From: Candidatus Dadabacteria bacterium | Lineage (GTDB): Bacteria > Desulfobacterota_D > UBA1144 > Nemesobacterales > UBA2774 | Direction: 5' to 3' | Length of the DNA: 7,618 bases | Assembly (NCBI GenBank): GCA_030632765.1 | Contig: DAOVUC010000073.1 | Location: forward strand, 1-7,618 | In this document: piece after piece, positions 1-5,870 of the stretch | Numbering within the stretch: position 1 is the first letter of the stretch | Layout: each line of letters begins with the position of its first letter | Notes under the pieces: generated by a model | What the model saw: only the letters and a program-made list of their open reading frames with translations | Databases searched by the model: none | What the model was told of the DNA's origin: nothing | Program-made: the position numbers and the translations under genes

Positions 1-1
1 G

Positions 2-90
2 ACCTGTTACCACCTGAAAGGACACGGTGGGCTAAAAGGTGCGGTGAGGGATTTGATAAAGCTATATCCGAAGTACAGTTTTTTCTGCAG
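2..90 (+). pseudogene. Internal fragment of a retron/group II-type reverse transcriptase
   Basis: Read from base 2, this short stretch gives the run CYHLKGHGGLKGAVRDL followed by an Ile-Lys-Leu-Tyr-Pro-Lys-Tyr segment and Phe-Phe-Cys. From memory of the family, this resembles the part of retron-like and group II intron-like reverse transcriptases just before the first catalytic block, where a Tyr-His-x-x-Gly-x-Gly-Gly-x-Lys-x-Ala-Val-Arg run precedes a Phe-x-x-(Arg/Lys)-Thr-Asp-Val strand. The resemblance stops at about base 88, and the frame ends at a stop at 122-124. Neither the catalytic Asp block nor the rest of the enzyme follows, so the piece cannot be functional as it stands. It is joined directly to an internal position of an NADH dehydrogenase gene. 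It could be a true remnant left by rearrangement or an assembly or cloning chimera at a contig end. The identification is from pattern memory on about 30 residues and is moderate at best. Confidence 0.45.
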
Positions 91-768
91 CCTGATCTGT
101 CAGAAAAAGCCGAAAAATCCCTGAAAAAATTAGGGGTTAACATAAGGCTAAATACAATGGTTACTAATATCGAATCCAACGGGGCAACTATAAGTAGAAA
201 CGGCGACAGCGAAGTGATTCAGTCCAGAACGATCTTATGGACGGCCGGTGTTAAAGCATCCGCACTGGGTAAAGCATTGGAAAAACACGCGGGGGCAAAA
301 CTCGATAAAAGTGGAAGAGTTATAGTGAATTCAGATCTGAGCGTTCCGGGATATTCAAATATCTTTGTAATAGGCGATCTGGCTCACCTCTCAAATCAAG
401 GAGAAGAACCCTTGCCAGGAGTTGCGCCTGTTGCGATGCAGGAAGGAAAGTATGTTGCGAAACTTATTTTAAATAGAATCAAAGGTAAAGATACAGATCC
501 ATTTAGATATAAGGAAAAAGGTAATTTAGCGGTTATAGGCACCAACTCTGCGGTTGCCGATTTGGGGTCACTAAAATTCTCAGGTTTTATCGCATGGTTA
601 ACATGGGCATTTGTCCACATAAGATACCTAATTGAGTTCGACAGCAAGGTAGTAGTACTTTTTAGGTGGGCTTGGAGCTACTTCACCAGAAAAAGAGGGG
701 TAAGGCTGATCACTGGAGAAGATCCATTTCCACTCATAGATACTAAAAAAAATGAAGAAAAAGTATAA
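91..768 (+). CDS. ndh: Type II NADH:quinone oxidoreductase (NDH-2), 5'-truncated
   Basis: This is the C-terminal two thirds of a single-subunit flavoprotein that oxidises NADH and reduces membrane quinone without pumping protons. Recognisable family reads begin at Pro-Asp-Leu-Ser-Glu-Lys (base 91). They continue through ILWTAGVKAS (about 232-261), the second FAD-contacting motif VIGDLAHL (367-390) and PLPGVAPVAMQEGKYVA (409-459). The C-terminal part, with GNLAVIG, FSGFIAWLTWAFVHIRYLI and WAWSYFTRKRG, is the family's membrane-associating amphipathic region. The N-terminal FAD-binding GxGxxG and the NADH-binding Rossmann glycines are missing. The frame stays open back to base 1, but bases 1-90 do not look like this family in it. 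The first Met in the frame is at 157 and would be far inside a normal enzyme of about 400-450 residues. If the junction is real, the gene is dead; if it is an assembly artefact, the true gene is longer. The family call is secure. Confidence 0.9.
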   Translation, partial: PDLSEKAEKSLKKLGVNIRLNTMVTNIESNGATISRNGDSEVIQSRTILWTAGVKASALGKALEKHAGAKLDKSGRVIVNSDLSVPGYSNIFVIGDLAHLSNQGEEPLPGVAPVAMQEGKYVAKLILNRIKGKDTDPFRYKEKGNLAVIGTNSAVADLGSLKFSGFIAWLTWAFVHIRYLIEFDSKVVVLFRWAWSYFTRKRGVRLITGEDPFPLIDTKKNEEKV

Positions 769-783
769 GCAAATCGAAAAAAG

Positions 784-821
784 GCTTTGTAAATACTGCG
801 AGTTAGGTTGACTTTACAAGC
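784..821 (+). repeat. Bulged inverted repeat in the ndh-tatA spacer
   Basis: GCTTTGTAAA (784-793) can pair with TTTACAAGC (813-821), with one unpaired T, leaving a 19-base loop. It sits in the 88-base spacer after ndh. No T-run follows, so it is not a standard intrinsic terminator. It may be a weak RNA structure or chance. Confidence 0.25.
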
Positions 822-840
822 TCTAATCGGTAGTTTATAG

Positions 841-847
841 GAAGAGG
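841..847 (+). promoter_or_regulatory. Ribosome binding site of tatA
   Basis: GAAGAGG lies nine bases before the ATG at 857. It supports that start, which also gives the exact N-terminus expected for TatA. Confidence 0.6.
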
Positions 848-856
848 TACACAATT

Positions 857-1099
857 ATGATTGGTGGATTAGGCGTATGGGAATTAGTAATTATCTTGGG
901 AATACTTCTTTTGATCTTTGGCCCTAGCAGGCTTGGAGATCTTGGGTCTTCTTTAGGGAAAGGAATAAAAGGGTTCAGAAAATCCATGAAGGACGATGAA
1001 ATTGATGTAACTCCTGAAAAAGACAGCTCCAAACCAATTGAAGACACGGACCTCGACAAAACTAACTCAACAACTGAAAACAAAGAGAAGGTTAAATAG
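857..1099 (+). CDS. tatA: Sec-independent protein translocase subunit TatA/TatE
   Basis: This is an 80-residue subunit of the twin-arginine translocase, which forms the pore-like assembly that moves folded proteins across the cytoplasmic membrane. A short periplasmic N-terminus leads into one membrane helix (about residues 7-20, VWELVIILGILLLI). The TatA hinge Phe-Gly-Pro (21-23) and an amphipathic helix, RLGDLGSSLGKGIKGFRK (25-42), follow, then a highly charged, unstructured tail rich in Asp, Glu, Lys and Thr. A Glu at position 9 occupies the place of the polar residue near the start of the helix that TatA proteins carry. The length and short tail favour TatA/TatE over TatB. No tatB or tatC is present beside it, as is common in genomes with scattered tat genes. 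It follows ndh after 88 bases and converges on nuoF. Complex I has no Tat substrates among its NADH-module subunits, so a functional link to its neighbours is not implied. Confidence 0.9.
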   Translation: MIGGLGVWELVIILGILLLIFGPSRLGDLGSSLGKGIKGFRKSMKDDEIDVTPEKDSSKPIEDTDLDKTNSTTENKEKVK

Positions 1100-1110
1100 T
1101 CTCTTAAAAA

Positions 1111-1130
1111 TCCTACTTAGGACTTTATTT
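1111..1130 (+). terminator. Possible weak terminator after tatA
   Basis: TCCT-ACTT-AGGA (1111-1122) forms a very short stem. It is preceded by AAAAA and followed by the T-rich CTTTATTT. It lies 11 bases after the tatA stop, at the expected place in the convergent tatA-nuoF spacer. The stem is only four or five pairs, so this is a weak candidate. The rest of the spacer (1131-1272) shows no gene. Its only other visible element is a 10-base palindrome, AACTCGAGTT, at 1201-1210. Confidence 0.25.
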
Positions 1131-1272
1131 CTAATCATCTGAGTACATTTGAAACATATAGGTTCGGCACATTTCAAGTTAGTGCTCTCTAAAAAGAACC
1201 AACTCGAGTTAAATACCCGCTAAAGACAGATTTAAACTAGACAACTCGGAAAGATTAAGAACAGTAATAAAA

Positions 1273-2562
1273 CTAGGACCAATCACCCATGTATTTATTC
1301 TCATAAGGACATTTGCCAAGCCTAATATGCTCTTCAAATTCGTGTCGGAATTTCTTTACAATTGATTCGATAGGCATAGCACAACCGTCAGCGAGCGCGC
1401 AGATAGTAGTGCCTCTCATTTGAGAGCATGCATCTAGCAGAGTGTCGATATACTCCATCTTTCCCTTACCCTGCTCAATCATAGTCAACATTTTTTCAAG
1501 CCACCAGGTTCCTTCCCTGCATTGAACACATTGACCACAGGATTCATCCCTGTAGAAATGGGCAAGGTTTTGTGCAACCCTTACCATACAGGACGTATCA
1601 TCCATTACAGTTACCCCTGCAGTCCCCAACATCGATCCAGCTTCAGCAAGAGAGTCAAAGTCGAGTGTAATGTCTAGCTCATCAGCGGTAAGAAGAGGTG
1701 CGGATGATCCTCCGGGAGATATTGCTTTTACTCGTCTTCCGTTAGGAATCCCCCCTCCATATTCTTCAATCAAGTCGCGGGCGCTTATACCCAAGGGAAT
1801 TTCATAAAGCCCTGGCTTATTAATATCCCCGCACAGTCCGTAGATCTTGGTTCCTGTGTTCTTAGGAATCCCTATGTTTGAGAACCATTCATGTCCCTTA
1901 TTAATAATATGGGGAACGCATGCAAGCGTTTCAACGTTATTAATTATTGTAGGATACCCAAACAGACCAACCTGGGCAGGGAAAGGAGGTTTTGGCCTGG
2001 GCTCGCCATTTTTCCCTTCAATTGATTCAAGAAGTCCCGTCTCTTCACCGCATATATAAGCACCTGCGCCTCTGAACAAGACAACGTCCAGATCAAACCC
2101 TGAATTAAGTATATTTTGACCGAGATAGCCTTTATCGTATGCTTCTTTTATTGCACCTTCAATAATTCGGGCACCATAGGGCATCTCACCCCTAATATAT
2201 ATATATGCCTTATGTGAGTTTATTGTATAACAAGCTATGATAATTCCCTCAAGCATTTGATGAGGGTCCTGCTCTAATATTTCTCTGTCCTTAAAACTAC
2301 CTGGTTCACTTTCATCCGCATTACAACATAGATAGATAGGTTTCTTGGAATCTCTTTGTATGAAACCCCACTTAACGCCTGTAGGAAACCCTGCTCCCCC
2401 GCGGCCCCTGAGACCCGCCCTCTTAATTTCATTTATTACCTCATCCGGATCCATTTTAAGCGCTTTACCCAATGCAGCGTAACCACCTCTGGACATATAA
2501 GACTCTATGGTATGAGAATCTGGGATACCAACATAATTGCGTATTATTCTCAGTTCGGGCAT
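1273..2562 (-). CDS. nuoF: NADH-quinone oxidoreductase subunit F (complex I, NADH/FMN subunit)
   Basis: This 429-residue protein is the subunit of respiratory complex I that binds NADH and FMN and carries cluster N3. It faces the cytoplasm, takes hydride from NADH onto FMN and passes electrons on one at a time. The glycine-rich FMN/NADH loop RGRGGAGFPTGVKW is at about 52-65, and CNADESEPGSFKDR at 80-93. YIYIRGE (120-126) and GAGAYICGEETGLLESIEG (165-183) follow. The N3 ligands are Cys342, Cys345 and Cys348 (SCGQCVQC) plus Cys388 (TTICALADGCAMP). Length matches single-domain NuoF, with no fused N-terminal thioredoxin-like or C-terminal ferredoxin domain of the kind seen in hydrogenase or formate dehydrogenase subunits. 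The ATG is supported by AGAGGA five bases upstream (2573-2568). Unusually, no nuoE or nuoG is adjacent: lhgO lies upstream and tatA converges downstream. All expected catalytic motifs are intact, so it looks functional. The NuoF-family call is firm; assignment to complex I rather than another NADH-linked complex rests on domain layout. Confidence 0.95.
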   Translation of the reverse strand: MPELRIIRNYVGIPDSHTIESYMSRGGYAALGKALKMDPDEVINEIKRAGLRGRGGAGFPTGVKWGFIQRDSKKPIYLCCNADESEPGSFKDREILEQDPHQMLEGIIIACYTINSHKAYIYIRGEMPYGARIIEGAIKEAYDKGYLGQNILNSGFDLDVVLFRGAGAYICGEETGLLESIEGKNGEPRPKPPFPAQVGLFGYPTIINNVETLACVPHIINKGHEWFSNIGIPKNTGTKIYGLCGDINKPGLYEIPLGISARDLIEEYGGGIPNGRRVKAISPGGSSAPLLTADELDITLDFDSLAEAGSMLGTAGVTVMDDTSCMVRVAQNLAHFYRDESCGQCVQCREGTWWLEKMLTMIEQGKGKMEYIDTLLDACSQMRGTTICALADGCAMPIESIVKKFRHEFEEHIRLGKCPYENKYMGDWS

Positions 2563-2567
2563 TTGAT

Positions 2568-2573
2568 TCCTCT
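2568..2573 (-). promoter_or_regulatory. Ribosome binding site of nuoF
   Basis: On the minus strand AGAGGA stands five bases before the ATG at 2562-2560. It fixes the start that gives the normal NuoF N-terminus. Confidence 0.6.
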
Positions 2574-2601
2574 GGTTGAATTTCCAATCTAGTTCTAAAT
2601 A

Positions 2602-2685
2602 CGTATTACAAGTGTCTTATTTTATATGGGTTTACCAAACATTGCCAAGTTCTGTGTAAAAAACAATCAAGACAAATGTAATACG
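2602..2685. repeat. Imperfect 17-base inverted repeat flanking the nuoF promoter
   Basis: The left arm at 2602-2618 (CGTATTACAAGTGTCTT) and the right arm at 2669-2685, read in reverse complement (CGTATTACATTTGTCTT), match at 15 of 17 positions. The two mismatches are adjacent. The 50-base interior contains both predicted promoter boxes of nuoF. The left arm also overlaps a perfect 10-base palindrome, AATACGTATT (2598-2607). This may be a pair of inverted operator half-sites for an unknown regulator. No mobile element lies between the arms. Confidence 0.5.
2619..2648 (-). promoter_or_regulatory. Predicted sigma-70-type promoter of nuoF
   Basis: Minus strand: a -35 box TTGGCA (2648-2643, five of six to consensus). 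The -10 is either TATAAA (2626-2621, 16-base spacer) or the overlapping TAAAAT (2624-2619, 18-base spacer). Transcription would begin near 2612, giving a leader of about 50 bases. This gives nuoF its own promoter, separate from the lhgO operon upstream. The prediction is by eye. Confidence 0.45.
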
Positions 2686-2711
2686 AATATATTAATGGGC
2701 CGTATTTCAAT

Positions 2712-2726
2712 TGTTAACTCTTAACA
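2712..2726. repeat. Small palindrome directly after lhgO
   Basis: TGTTAA and TTAACA form a perfect six-base inverted repeat with a three-base centre. It abuts the lhgO stop codon (2729-2727). It is AT-only in the stem, with no T-run after it on the minus strand, so it is a poor terminator candidate, though it is the only structure at the end of the operon. Confidence 0.3.
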
Positions 2727-3911
2727 TCAAAACTCCTTCACAACATGCTTGGCAAATGCCATTGAACAGGTAAAGGCAGGAGAAATGGCATTTAATATAT
2801 GGAGAGAATCACCATCTTTTAGAACAATGAAGTCCATTACTAACTCTTTACTTTTCCAGTCTACAAGCTGGGGCCGTATTCCCACTTTTGGAGTACCTCG
2901 GAGATCCTCCAACTTGATTTGCGGCACGAGCTTTTTGGCCTCACTAAGAAGATATTTGTTTAGGTACTTTTTAGTTTCACTCACCGCGGCGGCCCTAAAA
3001 CCCTCATTTGCAAAGAAAAGAACAATATCTCTTCCCAAAATGGATAGGGTTTCAATTGAGAGATCATCAAAAAAACCATATTCCTCCCGCCCGAAAGCAG
3101 GAACCGCAGTGGGTCCCATGAAGACGTTTTCATCTACCGCTCCTGTGAAATCAACTCCGAGAAATGGGTTTCTCAGATCGGGTACGGAATAAATGTTCCC
3201 CCTTACCAGATAAGACCGCTTTTTGACAAGCTTTTTGTATGTACCTTTAAAAGGCAGCACTTTATATTGAGAGCCTACCCCGAAAGAGTGGGCAACCTTG
3301 TCTGCGAAACTGCCGGCAGCATTGACAAACTTTTCAAATCTTATAGTCCCTTGATTTGTAATTGCTATAGCACTATCACGAATGCCCGAAAACGATGTAC
3401 CGAACATAAATTTCACTTTTCCTGAGATATTGAGCTCTTCCATTATTGAAATCAATATTTCCTTAGGATTTATTACCGCTGTATTAGGAGAATATAGGGC
3501 CTTTTCTGAAGGGGCCGCATAAGGCTCAATCTCTCCAAGTTCCTTCTGGTCAATAATTACAGACTTGGCGCCGCTCTGATCAGCCCTTTTTTTTAGCTCG
3601 TATAACGCATCCTGCCTGCTTTCATCTGCAACTATTACTTTACCGGTCTCTTTAACTGTCAACTCATTCTCCCAGCAGTACTCCTTCATTAGCTGGTTGC
3701 CTTCAACACAAAATCTGGCTTTATACGTACCCGTAGAGTAGTAAATCCCTGCGTGAAGCACACCGCTGTTTCTTCCGCTCGCATGAGCTCCAAGAGAGTT
3801 TTCCTTCTCAATAATTACAATATCCTCGACCCCCTCTTCTATGAGTTCTCTTGCGATTGTAAGGCCGGTTATACCTGCGCCAACAATTAATGTATGACAG
3901 CTAATTTCCAC
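2727..3911 (-). CDS. lhgO: L-2-hydroxyglutarate oxidase (FAD-dependent)
   Basis: This flavoenzyme oxidises L-2-hydroxyglutarate to 2-oxoglutarate and delivers electrons to quinone. It either repairs a toxic side product of dehydrogenases or serves glutarate catabolism. From the chosen start it has 394 residues, normal for the family. The FAD Rossmann motif GAGITG is at 11-16 and the ribose-binding Glu is near 35 (IIEKEN). The signature SGRNSGVLHAGIYY, with its His, is at about 46-59. ARFCVEGN, VNAAGSFAD (about 196-204), MGPTAVPAF (about 265-273), GIRPQL (about 344-349) and the C-terminal NAISPAFTCSMAFA (about 374-387) follow. These motifs favour LhgO over generic DAO-family oxidases. I chose GTG at 3911, because it puts the Rossmann strand at the N-terminus (MEISCHTLIVGAG) and AGG lies nine bases upstream. 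A GTG at 3974 would add 21 unlikely residues and overlap the preceding gene. It is last in the minus-strand operon, 44 bases after hydrolase B. No glutarate hydroxylase gene is visible. Confidence 0.88.
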   Translation of the reverse strand: MEISCHTLIVGAGITGLTIARELIEEGVEDIVIIEKENSLGAHASGRNSGVLHAGIYYSTGTYKARFCVEGNQLMKEYCWENELTVKETGKVIVADESRQDALYELKKRADQSGAKSVIIDQKELGEIEPYAAPSEKALYSPNTAVINPKEILISIMEELNISGKVKFMFGTSFSGIRDSAIAITNQGTIRFEKFVNAAGSFADKVAHSFGVGSQYKVLPFKGTYKKLVKKRSYLVRGNIYSVPDLRNPFLGVDFTGAVDENVFMGPTAVPAFGREEYGFFDDLSIETLSILGRDIVLFFANEGFRAAAVSETKKYLNKYLLSEAKKLVPQIKLEDLRGTPKVGIRPQLVDWKSKELVMDFIVLKDGDSLHILNAISPAFTCSMAFAKHVVKEF

Positions 3912-3955
3912 AACATATAACCTATCATCATTATGAAGAATTATTAAATTAGGTA

Positions 3956-4846
3956 TTACAAATTGGAAAGCCACTCTATTAGAGTATCGACAGTGGCACC
4001 AGGGTTTTCCATACAGTCATGCTTAGCATCGGGAATAAAAGTCAACTGCACGTCTTTATTGCCAGCTTTGTTCAGGATCTCTACTAAACTTTTCACCTCT
4101 TCATGCCCTACAACATAATCATTCTCACCGTGAATAAATAGAACGGGGATTTTCACGCCTGCTATAATTTCATTTGTTTTGGCGTTATGTGCTTCAGGAC
4201 TCCTCATAAACCACCAGGTCCGGTATGTAAAAAGCTCAACATCCGAAGGATCAAAAGTAGGTCCCCAGGCCCTATATACAATAAACACCCTGTCATTTTG
4301 AGTTGTCACAGGATCGGGCTTTAGCACTTTTTTAGCTATATCATAAATATGATCATAGGAAGGAATGCTGTTCCATTTCTCAAGTCTTCTTTTGTTAGAA
4401 AGCGGAAGTGATGAAGAACAACCCTCTAAGATAAGACCTTTAACATTTGAATGAGGATTGTTTACAGCGTAGTAAACACTTATATTAGCCCCCAGACTCC
4501 ACCCCAATATAATTATTTTACGAAAACCTTCTTTGACAAGCACATTTACGGCCGCCTCTATATCCATAATAGACTCATCAAATATAGCACTGCCAAACAT
4601 TTGCCCGGTAAACGCCATCCTGGTATTTATTGAAAAAGAGCTGATACCATTTTCTACAAATGCGTTAGGTAACAACCTAGGCGTACCTCTGGCAAGGAAG
4701 TGTCCCAAGACCCCATGAACTAGAAGTACTATTGGGGAGTCATATAAATCCTCTTCCCTCTTAAATTCTCCTGAGACTAAAACCGCATTTATGAGAAAGC
4801 CGTCTTCTGCCGGGAAACTTAATAGTCTACTTTGTCTGGAAACCAT
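3956..4846 (-). CDS. Alpha/beta hydrolase B
   Basis: This 296-residue serine hydrolase has the alpha/beta fold and no signal peptide, so it is probably cytoplasmic. The oxyanion-hole motif HGVLGH is at 44-49. The nucleophile elbow GWSLG puts the catalytic Ser at 117. The acid is probably Asp243 (HGENDYVV) and the base His276 (AKHD). Between strand 6 and the acid lies a lid-like region of about 90 residues with the landmarks KWNS, PSYD, YRTWW and PEAH. These recur in the gene immediately upstream, so the two are paralogues. No substrate can be named; esterase, thioesterase, lipase-like and amidase activities all fit the fold. The ATG at 4846 has no visible Shine-Dalgarno sequence. The 21-base gap from hydrolase A is AT-rich, so translation may depend on coupling. 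It sits between hydrolase A and lhgO in the same operon. Confidence 0.85.
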   Translation of the reverse strand: MVSRQSRLLSFPAEDGFLINAVLVSGEFKREEDLYDSPIVLLVHGVLGHFLARGTPRLLPNAFVENGISSFSINTRMAFTGQMFGSAIFDESIMDIEAAVNVLVKEGFRKIIILGWSLGANISVYYAVNNPHSNVKGLILEGCSSSLPLSNKRRLEKWNSIPSYDHIYDIAKKVLKPDPVTTQNDRVFIVYRAWGPTFDPSDVELFTYRTWWFMRSPEAHNAKTNEIIAGVKIPVLFIHGENDYVVGHEEVKSLVEILNKAGNKDVQLTFIPDAKHDCMENPGATVDTLIEWLSNL

Positions 4847-4867
4847 TTTATAATTTATAGTTAAATT

Positions 4868-5770
4868 TTAACCCTTAAATCTTCTATCGAGCCATCTTAC
4901 GATTATGTCACCTAACTCCTCTTCCTTTCCTTCGAACTTATGTCCGGTATTAACATAGAATGCTGAAACATCTTTGTTCCCGGCGTCCAGTGCAACCTGG
5001 GCAAGGTCATGGGTCTCCTCAGGGTTTACTATCTCATCATACCAACCCTGAATAAGCAGTATCGGAACTTTGATCTCTTCCATCTGTTTATATCCCATAG
5101 CGGTGTGGGCTTCAGGGCCTGCTAGGTACCACCAGGTTCTGTACGTATATATCTCTGTATGTTCAGGACGGTAGGAATCCCCCCGGGCTTTATAAATCAA
5201 GATTGTGCGGTCATGGCCTGTGCCTTCGCGGCCCGGCTTAATTATTTCTTTAGCCTCTTCACACACTTCATCATAAGAGGGCTCACTCCCCAAGCTATTC
5301 CACCTGCGGCGAATAGAGTCGGGCATGGAATAAGGTGCCGCAAGTGTGATTACACCTTTTAGACTCGGGAATGCTTTGGGGTCCTTCCTTAGCGCTGCGT
5401 ATCTAAGAACAATACTAGTGCCCAAGCTGTAACCCGACAAAATGATGTTCTTATAACCGAGCTTTTCAAGATATTCGACGGCTCTATCTATTTGCGGGAT
5501 AGTGTCGTTTAAAATACCGTAGCCGAAAAATAGCCCAAAATTCGCCATACGCGTATTTATTGCAAGTGAGGAATAACCTCCTTCTGCAAGAATCGGGGGT
5601 AAAAAGCGCTGGCTTCCATCCAGAAAGTTTCCAAGAAAACCATGAACATGTAATACAGCAGTATCATTACGCTTATTATCCTCATCGTGAAGGGTGCTGT
5701 TGTAATAGAGGCCGTCTATCTTGCTCTTTCCAAAGGGAATAGAGACTAACTCTTGTTCCATATATTTCAT
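4868..5770 (-). CDS. Alpha/beta hydrolase A, paralogue of B
   Basis: This is a serine hydrolase of about 300 residues. From the ATG at 5770, the oxyanion motif HGFLGN begins at residue 43 and the nucleophile Ser is residue 115 (GYSLG). The likely acid is Asp245 (GWYDEIV) and the base His277 (TGHKF). These fall within two residues of the matching positions in hydrolase B (44, 117, 243, 276), the main reason for choosing this start. The frame is open further back to a TTG at 5845, which would add 25 residues. That start has no Shine-Dalgarno sequence, and the extension would run through a perfect 11-bp hairpin. A weak GGA lies seven to eight bases before 5770, and a second ATG is at 5761. Shared with B are SxxINTRMA, a PSYD motif, DRxxxxY, TYRTWW, PEAH and AGNKDV. 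The substrate is unknown and the catalytic triad is intact. It lies 21 bases before hydrolase B. Confidence 0.85.
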   Translation of the reverse strand: MKYMEQELVSIPFGKSKIDGLYYNSTLHDEDNKRNDTAVLHVHGFLGNFLDGSQRFLPPILAEGGYSSLAINTRMANFGLFFGYGILNDTIPQIDRAVEYLEKLGYKNIILSGYSLGTSIVLRYAALRKDPKAFPSLKGVITLAAPYSMPDSIRRRWNSLGSEPSYDEVCEEAKEIIKPGREGTGHDRTILIYKARGDSYRPEHTEIYTYRTWWYLAGPEAHTAMGYKQMEEIKVPILLIQGWYDEIVNPEETHDLAQVALDAGNKDVSAFYVNTGHKFEGKEEELGDIIVRWLDRRFKG

Positions 5771-5811
5771 AGCATTTTCCGGATCAAAATATTGAGTGTA
5801 CAAAAGTACCC

Positions 5812-5839
5812 TTTGAGAGATTTTTTTCAATCTCTCAAA
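5812..5839 (-). promoter_or_regulatory. Perfect 11-bp hairpin in the leader of hydrolase A
   Basis: TTTGAGAGATT (5812-5822) and AATCTCTCAAA (5829-5839) are exact reverse complements around a six-base loop. In the minus-strand mRNA the loop reads GAAAAA. The hairpin lies between the stop of the small upstream gene (5871) and the hydrolase A ATG (5770). No T-run follows, so it is not an intrinsic terminator. It could be a protein-binding operator, an mRNA stability or processing element, or a translation control. If hydrolase A really starts at TTG 5845, it would fall inside codons 3-11. A smaller GTAC-TTTT-GTAC stem follows at 5809-5798. Confidence 0.5.
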
Positions 5840-5870
5840 ACGCAAATTTAAAGTAAATCAGTTAGCGTAA

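Noticed and set aside
1..90. Extending the NDH-2 gene back to base 1 in frame 1
   Set aside because: The frame is open and ends in a strand-like SEVQFFL stretch. However, it lacks the Rossmann glycines and the usual residues before Pro-Asp-Leu-Ser-Glu-Lys, and the reverse-transcriptase-like reading in frame 2 explains these bases better.
808..836. Promoter for tatA: TTGACT, 17 bases, TAGTTT
   Set aside because: The -35 is good, but the -10 matches only three of six, and the start of transcription would fall on the ribosome binding site.
1201..1210. Perfect palindrome AACTCGAGTT in the tatA-nuoF spacer
   Set aside because: It is short, isolated, between two converging genes, and not placed like an operator or terminator.
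2749..3192. A 147-codon open frame on the + strand opposite lhgO
   Set aside because: It lies wholly within a well-supported gene on the other strand and has no ribosome site or recognisable motif. It is a shadow frame.
3912..3974. GTG start of lhgO at 3974, overlapping hydrolase B
   Set aside because: It adds 21 residues before the Rossmann strand that do not fit the family. GTG at 3911 has a nearby AGG and gives the expected N-terminus.
5771..5845. TTG start of hydrolase A at 5845
   Set aside because: Rare start codon, no Shine-Dalgarno sequence, a perfect hairpin in the extension, and poorer agreement with the paralogue. It is not excluded, as the extension has a protein-like composition.
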